Origin: Phlebotomus papatasi
Taxonomy: Eukaryota > Arthropoda > Insecta > Diptera > Psychodidae
Reading direction: 5' to 3'
Length of the DNA: 64,000 bases
Assembly: GCF_024763615.1 (NCBI RefSeq)
Contig: NC_077223.1
Span: 81,158,627-81,222,626, forward strand
In this document: in pieces, positions 22,901 through 34,765 of the stretch
Position numbering within the stretch: position 1 is the first letter of the stretch
Layout: each line of letters starts with the position of its first letter
Translations under genes and position numbers: made by a program
Notes under the pieces: model-generated
Seen by the model: only the letters and a program-made list of their open reading frames with translations
The model's database searches: none
What the model was told of the DNA's origin: nothing

Positions 22901-25900
22901 TCGGAGTGATAGCGTAGTCTGAGCGGAAAATAATGTATGGACGAAATGTAGAGACAAATGTGCTCTACAATTATGTTGAAGTAATCATCAAAATCGGTTC
23001 AGCGACAGTCGAGATAATTGAGGTTATGTGATATTGAAATGGGTTTTTCGACTGTGGCGCCCCTGGTGTTGGTCCCACGAAGTTCAAATATTCTAGAAAG
23101 TTGTAGCATTTGGTGAGATCTTTCGTTTAAGCCCTCATTCATCAAAATCCGTCACATAGAACCGGAGATATGATTTTTTGAATTTCGTGAACTTTGACCC
23201 CTCATTGAGAAAAGTGACTTTGAATTTCGATGAAATTTGACGCTATCACAGCGCCACCTGTGGTGACTTTTTGAACTTCCATCTGAAAGTGCTCATCGAG
23301 ACGAAACCAAAAAGGTAAAATTTAGGTCGCTATGTTAATTAGAACAGGAGATAGAGGCCGGTCAATGTTCGAACTTTGACCCCTTATAGCTCGGGTCAGG
23401 GGTTATGGATCGACTTAAGGTTTTCTTTGTTTGATAGGTATAATCAACGGCTACAACATACTAAATTTTCAGCCCGATGCACAATGGAATTTTTGAGTTA
23501 TTTAACTTTTAAGATTTAAAAATTTTCTTTTAAAAAAAAGCGCCCCTAGCGGTGGTTTTATGAACTTGCGATGTTAGAAGGGGAAGTGGCATTTCACGAG
23601 AGCTTTCCAAAAAGCCCTCACTTTTTAAATTCTGACAATTAGAACCGGAGTTATGGCCATTTTAAGAAATTTTTTTTGGACCCTTATAGCTCGGGTCAGG
23701 GGGGTCAGGGGACCTTATGTTTGGTATTGATGGAAAGCTCTAAGGCCCAGCTATAACATACTAAAATTTGAGTCCGCTGAATGCCATAGGGGCGGAGCTA
23801 TTGAGAAAACAAAAAAGGGGGGTCTTCAAAATGGCGGAAGGAGGGGTGGGGGGTGGGGGGTCTATGCACCAAGTTGCAATTTTCACCCGATATATAACCT
23901 TTGCCGAAAACCGCAAGTTGATATCTTTTTTAGTTTAGGAGCTATTAAGCTCCAAAGAGCGGCCGGCCGGCCGGCCGGGAACGTAACTTAGCCACATATA
24001 TATTCGGAATCAGGAAGTGGCGAAACACATTTTGGCCAAATTTGAGGTCGATCGGACGACATGAAATTTTGTTAGGATTATAGTAGGTGAGATTGTTAAG
24101 AATCTCACCTAATAAATTATTGGTTCTTAAGTATGAGAATTGTATGAAGTGTAAGAAATGCCGGAAGTATTGCAGCTTTTTCGGGAGTTTTTCGAAATGC
24201 TGGAAGTGTGAAGAGCTCTTCTATATAAATTGTGGAAGTGGTGTACACATTTTCACCCTAATATCTCCCCCTTGTTTGTGGTCCCCGGGTTGCCTGAAAA
24301 ATATAAGGGTTCCCTGTCTTCCCAGTAAGTTCCTTGAGAAAATCAACATGTGGATAATTGTACGCATGATGATGTCAAGTTTTATGAATTTTTATCGTAT
24401 TTACAATTCCGACAAAGCTGTTCAAAATTTGAGTTGATGCTTCAAAAAAACAATGTATGTAAAATGTAGGAGAAAAGTTAAAGCTGATTGCACCCAAAAG
24501 CAAAGTACATTTAAACCTCCAACTATTTACTAAGACATAAAATGAGGAGTAATAAATCCCTCGTGGTATCACGCAATCTCTCAGGAATTTGTTCGGGAAG
24601 TGAGTTAATTCGTTCACGTGGCAATCGTGTAAATGTCCCTTGGTCACTTTGGAAATGAAGATAAAGTTGGATACATTTTCGGCCACACGGCTTCGTAATT
24701 AGTCACAATGACCAAAAAGAGAAAAAAAGAGTGTCATGAACCTTTGTATAATCACTAATTGCAATTTTTCCTGGAGCTAAACAAGAGAAAGGGGGGGAGG
24801 ATTGAACTGGGAAAAAAGGGATTTTCTTCCCTGTGCTAATGTGAGAAGGATATGAGTAGAGGAAGGGAGGGCAAAGCTTTCCAAATTTCCTTACATGCTC
24901 CATGTCATTTCCCCCCCAACAACAGCCAGCAATGATGTGAGATTTATGCAATTTTCCCGTGGGAGGAGGGCATCACGGGAAAAGTGCGATGTGGAGTTGG
25001 TTTCAGGTGAAATGGGTGTCTGGCGAGAAGGGTTCCTCGAATTTCCGCTCAAGTAAATCATTTTGATTAATGGCACTTTATTTGATAGGAAAATTTCTGG
25101 TGAATTGGGAGAAACTCTTTGGTTCTTTTCAACGTGTGAAGCCGGAAGAAATTTTCCTTCAATGACTTTCATCGCGCATTTTCAAGCGTAATTGATTGCT
25201 AATGCTCCCAACTTTGCTCCTATCTGGGTTCTTGTTAAGGGTGTCTCTTCCTTTTTGCCTCTTGAATTTTGCAAAATTTTCTCACATGGAAAATAATGAT
25301 GAAGGGCAATTCGCGGAGTGCTCGTTCGAATTGCTTAGTTCGATCAAGAAGCGAACTGAGGATCTTAACGTAAAAAATCCAATACTTTGTCAATTAAAAA
25401 ACACTTTTATAATTCACAAGGATTGAAGATCGTGAAATTTAGAGGAATTTGCTGTTTGACCTTGAAAAACGTCTAGAAGGAATAATTTTAGAGGTCATTA
25501 GTGTGTGTAAACGAAATATCATCACTGATTTTCTCCAAGAGGTTTCTAAAAATTAATTTGATAAAGTTGGGCCAATTTGTGAGAATCTGGAGTTAAAAAT
25601 CAGCAATATCTAGAAGAAACTGGGGCAGTAGTGAACATGGGGAAGTTGTAAATACTGTTTGCTATGTCTATATTGGACTTATGTCGACCGTTTTTGCTGT
25701 GGACAAGGATCCATATAGTATCTATGGATTCTTATAGATCGTGTTCTCTAAAGTCTAATATCTAATTGAAAAAAATCGCAGTGTTTACTACTGCCCCAGG
25801 TCCTCTTATCCCTTACTGGTGAGTACCAATATCCAGAACAAGGTCCCCCCATATACAGTATTGATACCACAATACGAAAGAAAGTAGATCAAACATGAAT

Positions 25901-28900
25901 GAATATGAATTATGGTGCTATTCCAATGAAAAAATGAGCATGTTTTTTTTTAGCACATTATTGTTCTCAGGTAATAAAAAGACCATGACTGTTCCCACAT
26001 GTTATTTCAATTAATGTCAGAGGGTATTGTGATCGGGGATGAAAGCTTGCTCGGCGGGAAGATTCGAATTCGGATTTCGGTTGGGAAATCGACAAGATTA
26101 ATTTAATGTTTTCACTTTCATAGTATTTTCTACATTTTCTTTATCATGATTGACAGATGTAAGGTTCTTCTCTCTACACAAAAACTTCATATTTTCCCCA
26201 ATCCTCGTCGTGTTTCAAAATCACGAAATAGTCATGACAGGAACCGACACAAAAGAAAAGTTCAATCAAAATCCGAATTCGATTATTCCCTTTGAGCAAG
26301 CTTTCACCCGATCACAATGCCATCTGACATTCAGTCAGTATGGAGTAACCTGTCATGTCAGCTTGGTGGCGTGATGCAGTTGGATGGACGGGAGTTGGCA
26401 ATTTTATAGCCTTAACCACGGGTTTTCGCAGGTTTCTCTTGAGTTTTTCCGTGAATTCTTAGTGGTGAAAAGTCGGCGAGCAGCATTAATATTCTCTACT
26501 AATTATTTTCCTTGAAATGACGTATGGGAACAGACGTGGTCTTTTTTAGTACTTGAGAACAGTAATGTGCTAAACATGGCCACTTTTTCATTGGAATAGC
26601 ACCATTAATCTAGAATATGAAAGAAAGTATAGGAGCGTTCGCATAAGAGGATAAGTCAATGTCTCATACCGTTTGGCCTCTAATGGCCTCAACACACTAG
26701 GAGAAATTTCTATAAAAAATGTCTTTTTTAAAAAAAAATTCCCCTAGTAGGCAGAAACGTCAGATTTTTTTTTAAAAAAGGTAATTTTTTACGAATATTG
26801 TTTTTAGTGTGTAGACAGCATAAGTAACAGATAAACAAACTGTATTTTTCTCTAAACTTTTTGCACTTCAAAAATTTGATATCTTGGTAACAAACGAAAA
26901 TCGCGGGATCTCAAAAATCCTGCAGGACTCCTAAAATCTAGGGTTCCCGGGAATTCAAGGTTCTTAAAAATACCAAGATTTCTGGATCGGAATATTTAGA
27001 AATTTCGAATCCCCTGATCCCGTTTTATTCAATGTTTAATCCCAGGATTATCCCGATCCCAAAAAATGTCGAAATCTTATGTGTGGGAAGATAGTATTCC
27101 GTATTGCAAACCCTACTTGGTCAGGGTGTTTGTAATACCCTTAAATCTATTCTTCACTTAAAATAAATGGATTATACCGATTATACATTGCTTTCCCCCT
27201 GAATTCGAGCAATACACAATTGAGAAGATTGCATTGAGTTTTTTAAAGCAATTTCTTTTAAAATTTAACAGGAACATAGAGCTGCTCCAGAGCAATTTGT
27301 GACTCAGAAGCAAATTAATCTTCGCAGATTCGCCAACAGCGGAGAGCGTAAGAGTAAGATTGACTATTGGGGTGAAGAATATCCTAGAATTTAATTGAAA
27401 TTTTATATTTTCCAAAACAGAGAAACATCTAGCACGTACGATTGCCATTCATTATGTTGGTGATGAAGATAAATATCATATTAGAGCACCTCATCATTCA
27501 AGAGGTTGGTTTGTTGATTTCAATATTCACAAATGTTTTTTGAAGTAACACTTTATTTATTTGGAATAGTAAATGGACGACTTCGTCATCACGATAAGGT
27601 TTACACGTACTGGAAGCCAGCAAATTGGGCAGCAAATGCCGGCATGGAACACTTCTTTACCATGGACAATGGCGTTGTAACGGTCAAAGAGGGAGGATTG
27701 TATCTCATTTATGCACAGGTTAGTAGAATGATTTGCTTGCCAAGATTAACCCTTTAAGGACGATTGGAACACCGGTGTCCCATAAGGAAAATAATTTTTC
27801 CTGACTACCTAAAGTTATTGTTTTCTTATGTCTGTACATAATTGTAAAGTAGAAGGTTTAAAGAATAAAAAAAGACGAATTTTTAAATTCTCAAATTCAT
27901 AATTGATTTTTTTAAATTTTTTTATACTTCTAATTTTTTTAAGCAAAACCCATTTGGCAATAAAAAATACAATACTCATACGTAATATTTTTTATTAAAG
28001 CGAAAAATATTATTCATTGGTATTGTCAGAAAAATTACTTAAATTTTTGGGCTATTTTTGTCCCTATCGTTCATAGAAGCACAAAATACACCGAATTAGA
28101 CTCTGTTGGACATTCCAAGATTAGATGTAAGACTTATCATTGATTATCTTTCTCAGTTTAATTTTTATTGTTGATTTCCAGTCCGTAAAAAGTGTCTCGT
28201 CGTTAAAGGGTTAATTACACATCTTACTCATTTTCCATAGATTTTCAATGTTTAAGTTTAGTAAGTTTAAAGTAAAACTTACTAAAGTAAGTAAAAGTAA
28301 AGTTTAGTATAATATTTTATTGAGAACAATTTAAAATCTAAAGAGCTAAAATTAAAAAAAAACTGTCTTTAAATTATAATTTATTCCAAAATTATTAAAA
28401 ATAGGTGAGATTTTTAATAATTTGGCAGGGATGTGCAAGAACCGTTTGAAACCGAATAAAGGTCAAAATAAGTTTTGACCATTGACGTACAAGTTTCATA
28501 TGACGTTTGTTCAGTTTCAAACGGTTTTTGCACACTTATGATTTGGTGACACTGAAACATGTCACGAAATAATTTCTCCCCTTCTAACATCGAAAGTCGA
28601 TGAGGTCACCCTTCCTGGTGCTGGCTATTTTCTAGATTAATTATCGTAGCCTCCCTGATACAGATTGGGACAGAATTATAGTTAAAGTGATAATACATAA
28701 CCCCTTCTGACTTACCTAATACGAGCTATGTCAAATTTAGAAATTGATCGGCCTCTATATTCCGATCGAAAAATGATGTAGGTTCTTTATGATATCAATA
28801 TAAACGGAGACGTGAAGGGTCAAAGAGCACGCAATTAACTCTTTCGCGTCCCACTTTTATTCAGCAGATGAATTCATGTAAAATTGAGTTTTTCCTAATG

Positions 28901-31333
28901 CTTTATGATCAAATATAATAGTTCAGAGAGGAAAAAAACTTTCCAATGCATGAAAACTCGGAAAAACCCCGGGTTATATATGACCCTATTGTCCTCAAGG
29001 GAAGTGTACGTACATACCATTTTCAAAATCTATATCACGGGCTTTTTAAGAGTTTTTTTTTTTGCTTGAAGTTATTAATTTGGCCAAAACCATGGCAAAC
29101 TGGATTGTCTTAATGAACACTGTACTCCTGGTGTTCAAGGAATCTTCCTGGTAATCCCTTGAACAGTCACTGTCACGATATTTTGAGTGGTATTTGGCAA
29201 AAATAAACTTATCCACATATTTATTCACACACAATACAATTGCACAACATGAGACGCTTGCAGAATACTCTAAAATATTGCAAAATATATTATAATTCAT
29301 CAGATATAAGATGAAATGTCCAGGAGCAAGATGTCCCACCTGCATTTCACAAAGAAAAACAATGTCCCAACTACATTTCGCTATGGGTTTGGGACGAAAA
29401 CACTGTTACCCTTGCCGACAATAGGGTCATATATGACCCGGAAGATTCTACACGCTTTTCTGGAAAATTGAAAGTAGTTTATTATATCAAAATATGCAAT
29501 ATACAATCTTTGGATATTCTATTTTGTATTTCTAAAGAACTTTTTGCTAAAAAAAATGAATATAAAAAATTTTGAAAAAGAAAAGTCATTTCACAAAGTT
29601 CGAAATTCGTGATTTTTGATCTCAAATATTTTCTTTTCCTGAATATCTGGAGTCTTGAGAAAATTAGCCAAGAATCTTACATCCTTCTATTATGATGTCG
29701 TGCACAAACTTATAGATTTCAATTAATGTAAATAGTCAAAAAATTGTTTTTTCCACGGGTTATATATGACCCTAATGACGCGAAAGAGTTAAACGGTAAG
29801 AGATATCGACTTTCAGTCTTCGATGACCCCCAATAAAAAAAACAATATCTCTCGACTTTTTTCCCCTCCCCATGCCCTTTTATTTCCTCCATTTTGGTTT
29901 ATCTCAAAATTGGCCCAAGCTTTTTCAATGATTTTCAGATATATTTTAGAAGTAGTCCAGGCGAACATTTCGCCCTAACATACTTATGACCGGAAAATTC
30001 GCTATTTTGAATTATTGAAGGTCAAAGGTCAACCAATTTGGAGGGCCCATTTTTCAACCGATTGGGAGCATCTAAACGGGGGATTTTATTTCGAAACCGC
30101 CATTTTGACACAAAAATCCCCCACTGAGCTTTAAACCGGTGCATTTTTGCCTATCTTTCGGCGCTTAAAATCTCCCTCTTTCAAAGCTCAATTTGTTTAT
30201 GTTCGAATATTTTGACATTTCAAGCGCTTTTAAAACTTTTTTTTGTATTTCAAGAGATGTTTTTCTCGTGAACTATTTTCAAAGTTATCAAGAGTCGAAA
30301 AGCAGATGAAATGGGGACACGATATCGATCACTCTTCTGAATGCATCAAAAAATAAAAATAAAAACTTACGATATTGTCTTAATTTAGTAACAATATTAG
30401 CATAAAATGCTGCGGTAGGACGGTTTTGATATAGAGGATGTATGCCCCATCTCCTCTTCCTTAAGAAAAACATCTCTTGAAAAACAAAAAAAAATTAAAA
30501 CTGCTTCAAATATCAAAATATTCGAACATAAACAAATGGAGCTTTCGAAGAGGGAGATTTTAAGCTCCAAAAGATAGGCAAAAATGCACCGGTTTAAAGC
30601 TCAGTGGGGGATTTTTGTTTCCAAATGGCGGTTTCGAATTAAAATCCCCCCGTTTAGATGCTCCCTATTTGGTTAAATTTGGATGTTTTGGAAAGGTATT
30701 GAAATTTCAAACCCGACTGCATCGGTCTTCACAAGGGTCTTCATCGGTAATGAACCAGTTAAGTACCGAATTTGGAAAAATTTTACATCCCCTATAATTT
30801 TTAATAATTTCTTAATGACTTTCACATTGTCTATAAACAAGATTAAATCAGCAGTAACCATATGTGCATACAAAAAATATGCTAACGGAGAGGATTTTCT
30901 CGTGAGTTCGAGCATTTCGCAAAGCTGGGACGCTTTGCCATCTCTTTTTATTGGAATAGCATCATTACCACTGCTTCCTAATTTAGAATCTTCTTTAGAG
31001 GGTTAATCATTTTGAATCTGATGTTTTTTATCTTCCCTTTAGATTTACTATGATGACGTTCCGGATCGGAATAGCTTCCTGGTCCAGCACAATGGTCAGA
31101 CTTTCCTGCACTGCGAACGGATGACCTACAGCGACAGAGAGGTCAACAAGACCAACACCTGCTACACGAGCGGCGTCGCAGTCCTTAGACCCAATGATCA
31201 GATTGTTGTCAAGGACACTGAGCACCACCGTTTCGTCCTCTTCCACCCCTACACCAGCTTCTTTGGTCTGGTGAAGCTGGGTGATTTGCGGAATGGGTTT
31301 GGGAGCAGCGAGGAGAACCTAGTGCAGCACTAA
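16991..31333 (+). CDS. eiger: Eiger-like TNF superfamily ligand, 5' exon(s) missing
   Basis: Secreted or membrane TNF ligand; in flies Eiger signals through Wengen/Grindelwald to JNK (family knowledge). Coding exons joined by phase: 16991-17214, 19530-19697, 19765-19981, 27272-27353, 27421-27504, 27570-27718, 31043-31333, giving 404 codons plus stop. All junctions are GT-AG and keep frame. The first two exons give an acidic linker (several DDED-type runs) ending at a basic IRKRSRKPR stretch across the exon junction, a possible furin-type site. The last four exons give the TNF homology domain: an ARTIAIHYVGD opening strand, KEGGLYLIYAQIYY, a pair of cysteines (FLHCERM, NTCYTSG) suited to a disulfide, and a SFFGLVKLGD end strand. 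A tail of about 15 residues follows that strand. No signal anchor is visible here, so an upstream exon ending in phase 0 is needed. Fly Eiger is 415 aa, so little is missing. Symbol by family resemblance only. Confidence 0.88.
17215..19529 (+). other. Eiger-like gene intron, 2.3 kb
   Basis: Donor AG|GTAAGA and acceptor TTCTTAG|T; the join restores a serine codon after RKR. It contains the foldback element at 17822-18336. From 18337 to 19529 I see AT-rich unique-looking sequence with no convincing gene; CATC/GTCGTCGTCG microsatellite-like sequence sits near 18885. Confidence 0.7.
17822..18336. mobile_element. TACACAGAAAA foldback element, intact
   Basis: 515 bp inverted repeat; ends TACACAGAAAA and TTTTCTGTGTA. 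Arms are rich in TTCGTAAA/ACGAACATTT motifs. A diverged copy is at about 43435-43857. Confidence 0.75.
20010..21060. repeat. 70-bp tandem array in Eiger-like intron
   Basis: Core unit contains GTTCCCTGAAAGATGTGTG and GACTTCCCTGGGTTCCCAG; unit anchors at 20196, 20266, 20336, 20438, 20508 give a 70 bp period with one longer unit. Units diverge toward the right. Long open frames on both strands (20506-20853 +, 20580-21155 -) follow from the repeat and are not called as genes. A stray unit lies at 24270-24345. Confidence 0.75.
22430..24115. repeat. Modular non-coding repeat with GGCC run
   Basis: Bounded by similar motifs GTAGGTGAGATTCTTAAC (22429) and GTAGGTGAGATTGTTAAG (24084). Three related modules each hold GCGCCMCTRGTGGT, GAACTT, AAGCCCTCA, TTAGAACCGGAG and CTTATAGCTCGGGTCAGG. 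A perfect run of GGCC units is at 23961-23979. No open frame of note. It may be a non-autonomous element of unknown class. Confidence 0.5.
25611..25808. mobile_element. TAGAAGAAACTGGGG MITE
   Basis: 198 bp, ends TAGAAGAAACTGGGGCAGTA and TACTGCCCCAGGTCCTCTTA. A diverged member of the TAGGGGAGAC family. Confidence 0.6.
25913..26604. mobile_element. TGGTGCTATTCC foldback element, copy 1
   Basis: 692 bp inverted repeat: TGGTGCTATTCCAATGAAAA and its inverse. Inner arms (GTGATCGGG...GAAAGCTTGCTC / GAGCAAGCTTTC...CGATCAC) also pair, so nearly the whole element can fold. Related to 49752-50254. Confidence 0.7.
27746..28214. mobile_element. piggyBac-like MITE
   Basis: TTAACCCTTTAAGGACGA at left, inverse CGTCGTTAAAGGGTTAA at right; TTAA target duplication. 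About 469 bp, A/T-rich inside, no transposase. CACCGGTGTCCC follows the left end as in 1534-1672. Confidence 0.75.
28835..29792. mobile_element. piggyBac-like element, 958 bp
   Basis: TTAACTCTTTCGCGTC at left and GACGCGAAAGAGTTAA at right with TTAA tips. Subterminal motif GGGTTATATATGACCCTA is present near both ends and inside (28972, 29420, 29758). The 99-aa open frame on the - strand (29046-29345) shows no recognised domain. Confidence 0.7.
29796..31010 (+). repeat. AAACGGT-start repeat, interrupted
   Basis: Starts AAACGGTAAGAGATATCGAC; matches 45878-46560 in order (CGACTTYCRGTCTTC, GACCCCCAATAA, later GCATCGG and AATTGGTAAAGTAC motifs). The foldback element 30064-30665 splits this copy. 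Confidence 0.55.
30064..30665. mobile_element. GGGAGCATC foldback element
   Basis: 602 bp; GGGAGCATCTAAACGGGGGA at left with its inverse at right; arms of about 160 bp pair well, including GCACCGGTTTAAAGCTCAGT. Inner CAAGAGATGTTTTTC/GAAAAACATCTCTTG also pairs. Confidence 0.7.
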
Positions 31334-31539
31334 TGAGCGAGAAAATGTTCGCTGATGGAAGAATCTCTGGTGGAAAGAAAAATTCACTGAATTCTCATGC
31401 AATTCCGTGCCATAATTTCGATTTAGAAGTGGAGAGGAAGATGCCATATTAACTGTGAGAGGGAGTATCAAAGTCTTTTTTCTTTCATTCACTCTATTCT
31501 ATTTGCTAAGCATTTAAACAAACAAACAAAAAAATGTAG

Positions 31540-31545
31540 AATAAA
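31540..31545 (+). promoter_or_regulatory. Poly(A) signal of the Eiger-like gene
   Basis: An AATAAA hexamer lies 207 nt after the TAA stop, inside an A-rich stretch. Position and orientation fit the 3' end of the gene. Other AATAAA hexamers occur in this AT-rich DNA, so the exact cleavage site is inferred. Confidence 0.45.
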
Positions 31546-32699
31546 AAAAAGTTGTGTCAATGGAAGGAAAATGTATGCCCTGTATTACTGAAGATAGGTA
31601 GAATAGCCAAAAAAATGGATAATTGTCTCAAATATTTATAATTGTAGGAAAAAGTAGCTAAATATGTTTTTTTTATATATTAATGTAATACCAAAAAAAA
31701 ATAAGGAAATCATGTAGTTTGTATGCCATACTTATTTATCAAGTAGGTAATCATCGTGAATAACTTCTAAGTTGATTTGTTGTTGAAACATTATGCATGT
31801 TACATGGAAAATATAATCGAAGTAGAAAGCTATTGAATTTGATTTTGAGCGAAAAGATTCACCAATTCAATAAAGGACATCCAATGGGATTTGTTCTTTT
31901 CATTCGTTTCCAAGTCCTCTTTGGTGATGAGTGGGAACTATTCAGGAATTTCAGCACGCAACTCAAAATGTGATTTTCCAGCCACCAAAAGAGAGTCAAA
32001 AGCCACACATTCACGTCAAAGTGTCTAAAACACTGTGAAGCTTCCACTGAACCATGGTTTTTTCTGCCACAAACAACGCGGGTTCTATCTGAGACAGAAT
32101 TTATCTAGATAGAGGATAGAAAAATCCAAAGGGTAAGTCATTCGGAGGAACCAATGACTATTTCCTAAAAAAAAAAGAATAAAGAAAGCTTGAATAAATA
32201 AAATTCATAAATGTTTTATTAAGCCCAATCGTTTAAAAAAGAAGTTTTGAAAAAACCGAAAAAAATTTTACAGTTTCTGAAAATTTTTACATTGTTCCAA
32301 GAAATCCGGAAACCTTGAGAAGGGTCTCGCATCTCGCAATACTTGAAAAAGTAGAAATGGTATCATCATAAATTTTAAAATCATCGTCATCATAAATAGT
32401 TTAAAATCGTGTCCCTGAAAAGAGAAACACCACTGACGCTCCCAGAAGGAGGTTATCTCCCTAAGTTTTTAAAAGTCTACACAACGACAGTTACCGCTCG
32501 AATGTTCATCACAAAGTCTGAAAATCCTTTAAAATTTTTAATAAATTCGAAAAATCTGGAAAAGTTTTTAAGAAACCTTGTTTTAATTATGCTAAACCTG
32601 AGAAATCTTTTTTGAAGGGTAATGGCTTTAAAATTAGTCGCTCGAAAACTGAGTATATGCACCTCAATTTCAGCGAAAGCACCGAAATGGTTAGGTATC
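31546..32699. other. Intergenic DNA after Eiger-like gene
   Basis: AT-rich, no supported gene or complete repeat seen. Confidence 0.45.
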
Positions 32700-33050
32700 G
32701 GTTAGGTGGGTGAAATAGTGTCAGTTCCCGGTGTGTTTTGTAACCGAAAAGGTGAAAGGCAAGCTGCACCTGACCGTGGCCCGACATACAATGCTCTATA
32801 GCTCTGAATGTAGAGCAGCAACCAAAGCCCATGATCAAAAGCTTCACTTCGAAGAAATGCGAATGCCGAGGTGGTCGTCGGAACCGGGAGTCACCCTAAA
32901 TGAATACGCAATAAACATGTAGTAAGGGGCAGCATGCGAGTGGAGAAAATTGGCGATAAGCTCGCAGAAGTCGCAGTATCACAGTTGAGATGGTATGGCC
33001 ATGTGATGCGTCGTCCAGAGGAGCACTTAATAAAACGTTTCTTAACCAAA
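32700..33050 (+). pseudogene. LINE reverse-transcriptase C-terminal fragment
   Basis: Frame 1 from 32731 gives TMLYSSECRAATKAHDQKLH, then EMRMPRWSS and NEYA; after TAG the reading moves by two bases to VRGSMRVEKIGDKLA, then LRWYGHVMRRPEEHLIKR at 32922-33041. RWYGHVMRRPEEH is a hallmark of the C-terminal end of non-LTR retrotransposon ORF2. The frameshift and missing polymerase core make it a dead 5'-truncated copy. Confidence 0.8.
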
Positions 33051-33320
33051 CCAAATAAAAGAATGGTCCTGACCACAAGAGTAACTCATTTCCATTTTTT
33101 CTGACAGCAGTTTTTGGTTTTTCAGGTTTCGTGATGCAAAGAATGGGTTTATCGGGTTTCACGATGCTAAAATTGGATCTCTCAGACAATTGACGAGGGT
33201 TCCTCAATATGAGTTACCCCTTGTGCTGACCACCACATTGTACTTCCTACCACATGGCTTTCCACTGTAAAAAAGGACATGAAGTCAAAAATCTCGAAGT
33301 ACAACGATGTACATAACGGC

Positions 33321-33717
33321 GTTATCACACTTGCACATTAAAATTTTAATGTGATTCACATTAATTGTCGCTTGTGAGCGTTCAAATATGTTATTTGTGT
33401 CTTTGAGTCACTTAATATTTGGGGTTTTTCTATTTATTGAAAAAGAAGTGGACTTGTCCTGCAAAAACAAGTTTAAATTTACCTAAAGCATAAATATTTT
33501 TCACATTAAAAAATTAAAGAGAAAATCGCATTAATTTTCGCATTAATGCTATAAATCAATTTATATCAAATTTTGCGGTCCAAGTCTACCTTTTTATCAA
33601 CAAATTGATTAAATTTTAAATATAAAATGATTCAAATACACAAATTACACATTTGTACTCTCACCAGCGACAATTAATGTGAATCATATTAAAATTTTAA
33701 TGTGCAAGTGTGATAAC
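33321..33717. mobile_element. GTTATCACACTTGCAC MITE
   Basis: 397 bp with long terminal inverted repeats of about 55 bp: GTTATCACACTTGCACATTA, then AATGTGATTCACATTAATTG, and their inverse. A/T-rich centre, no gene. Confidence 0.8.
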
Positions 33718-34765
33718 ACAGTAAGAGTGCCAAACCCACTTAGTGGGAAATGGCAAAGTCGGAAAAGTATTCGTATGTTGAAAAAATCATAGACTCTTGG
33801 AAAGGTTAATTTTTAATAAAATTACAGAAAAGGTAAGTTATAAAGGATTTCGCAAAACAAAAGAGACTTTAGTTTAGTAAAGTTTCGCAAAATTTTCTAA
33901 ATCTTTACCAAAATCCGTCAACATTTTGACAGAATTTCTTTAAATTTTATTAAACTTTTGCGAAACAAGAGAAACCTAGTAATTGTTTATGAAAACCTGA
34001 GAAGTCTTAATCACAAACCCTGAAGATCCTTGCAAAGGTTTCAAAAACATTGCAACATTAAAAAGTTTTTAAGAAACATTTTTAGTTAGACGAAATTTGG
34101 AAATTGTTTCGCAATGTTGGGAATAACTTTGAGCAAGAACCTCGTTGATAATTTAAAACGTGTCAAGAACCTGACAAACACTGAAAAAAATAAACAAAAC
34201 AAGATGAACCTTAAAGAAGTTAAAAAGGTCCTTGATGTGGCTTCTAGAATAGCCGCAAATAAGCATACTATTGAACCAATGATTATACGGACTTCAGATC
34301 TAAGGCTTAACCATATGGCTTAACTGGTCTAATTTCTTATCATTCACGTTTTTTTTGCAAAAATTTAACTTAGGATTAAATTTATTAAAGATAAATGACC
34401 TATTAGGTTCTCAAAAAGCAATAAAATTGCTCTCTTTTTAAGATTTTGAGGCCCTCGGGAATAGGACTAAGCCTCTAGTCTAAAGACCACTTAAACTTCT
34501 TGATGTGCTCTTCCACGCACCACGGCACCACTCAGCTTATGTCTGACGATGTTTTTTGATGTGATGTCGAGATTGTCCATTAAACAATTTACATCACTCT
34601 TTTCAGGTGGACAAGCCTGCAGAAATTGTGTTTGCAGGCCTCTGTTAGGGCGTGAAGTTGCACAACCCATGGTTTAGCTCATGGTCGGAGAATGCTTTAC
34701 GAAGAATTCCTTATGCGCAGCTAACCCTGGCAGGTCTTACATGAGTCCTGCCTATCTGACTCCTA

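Larger units (their letters stand above)
19982..27271 (+). other. Eiger-like gene large intron, 7.3 kb
   Basis: Separates the basic linker exons from the TNF homology domain exons; phase 0 at both ends. It holds a tandem array (about 20010-21060), a modular non-coding repeat (about 22430-24115), a 198 bp inverted-repeat element (25611-25808) and a 692 bp palindrome (25913-26604). 24350-25610 looks single-copy, partly GC-richer around 24760-25060, with no supported gene. Confidence 0.7.
27719..31042 (+). other. Eiger-like gene last intron, 3.3 kb
   Basis: Splits the TNF homology domain between KEGGLYLIYAQ and IYYDD, phase 0. It is filled by two piggyBac-like TTAA-flanked elements (27746-28214, 28835-29792) and a repeat (about 29796-31010) that itself carries a foldback element (30064-30665). 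28215-28834 shows no gene. Confidence 0.7.
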
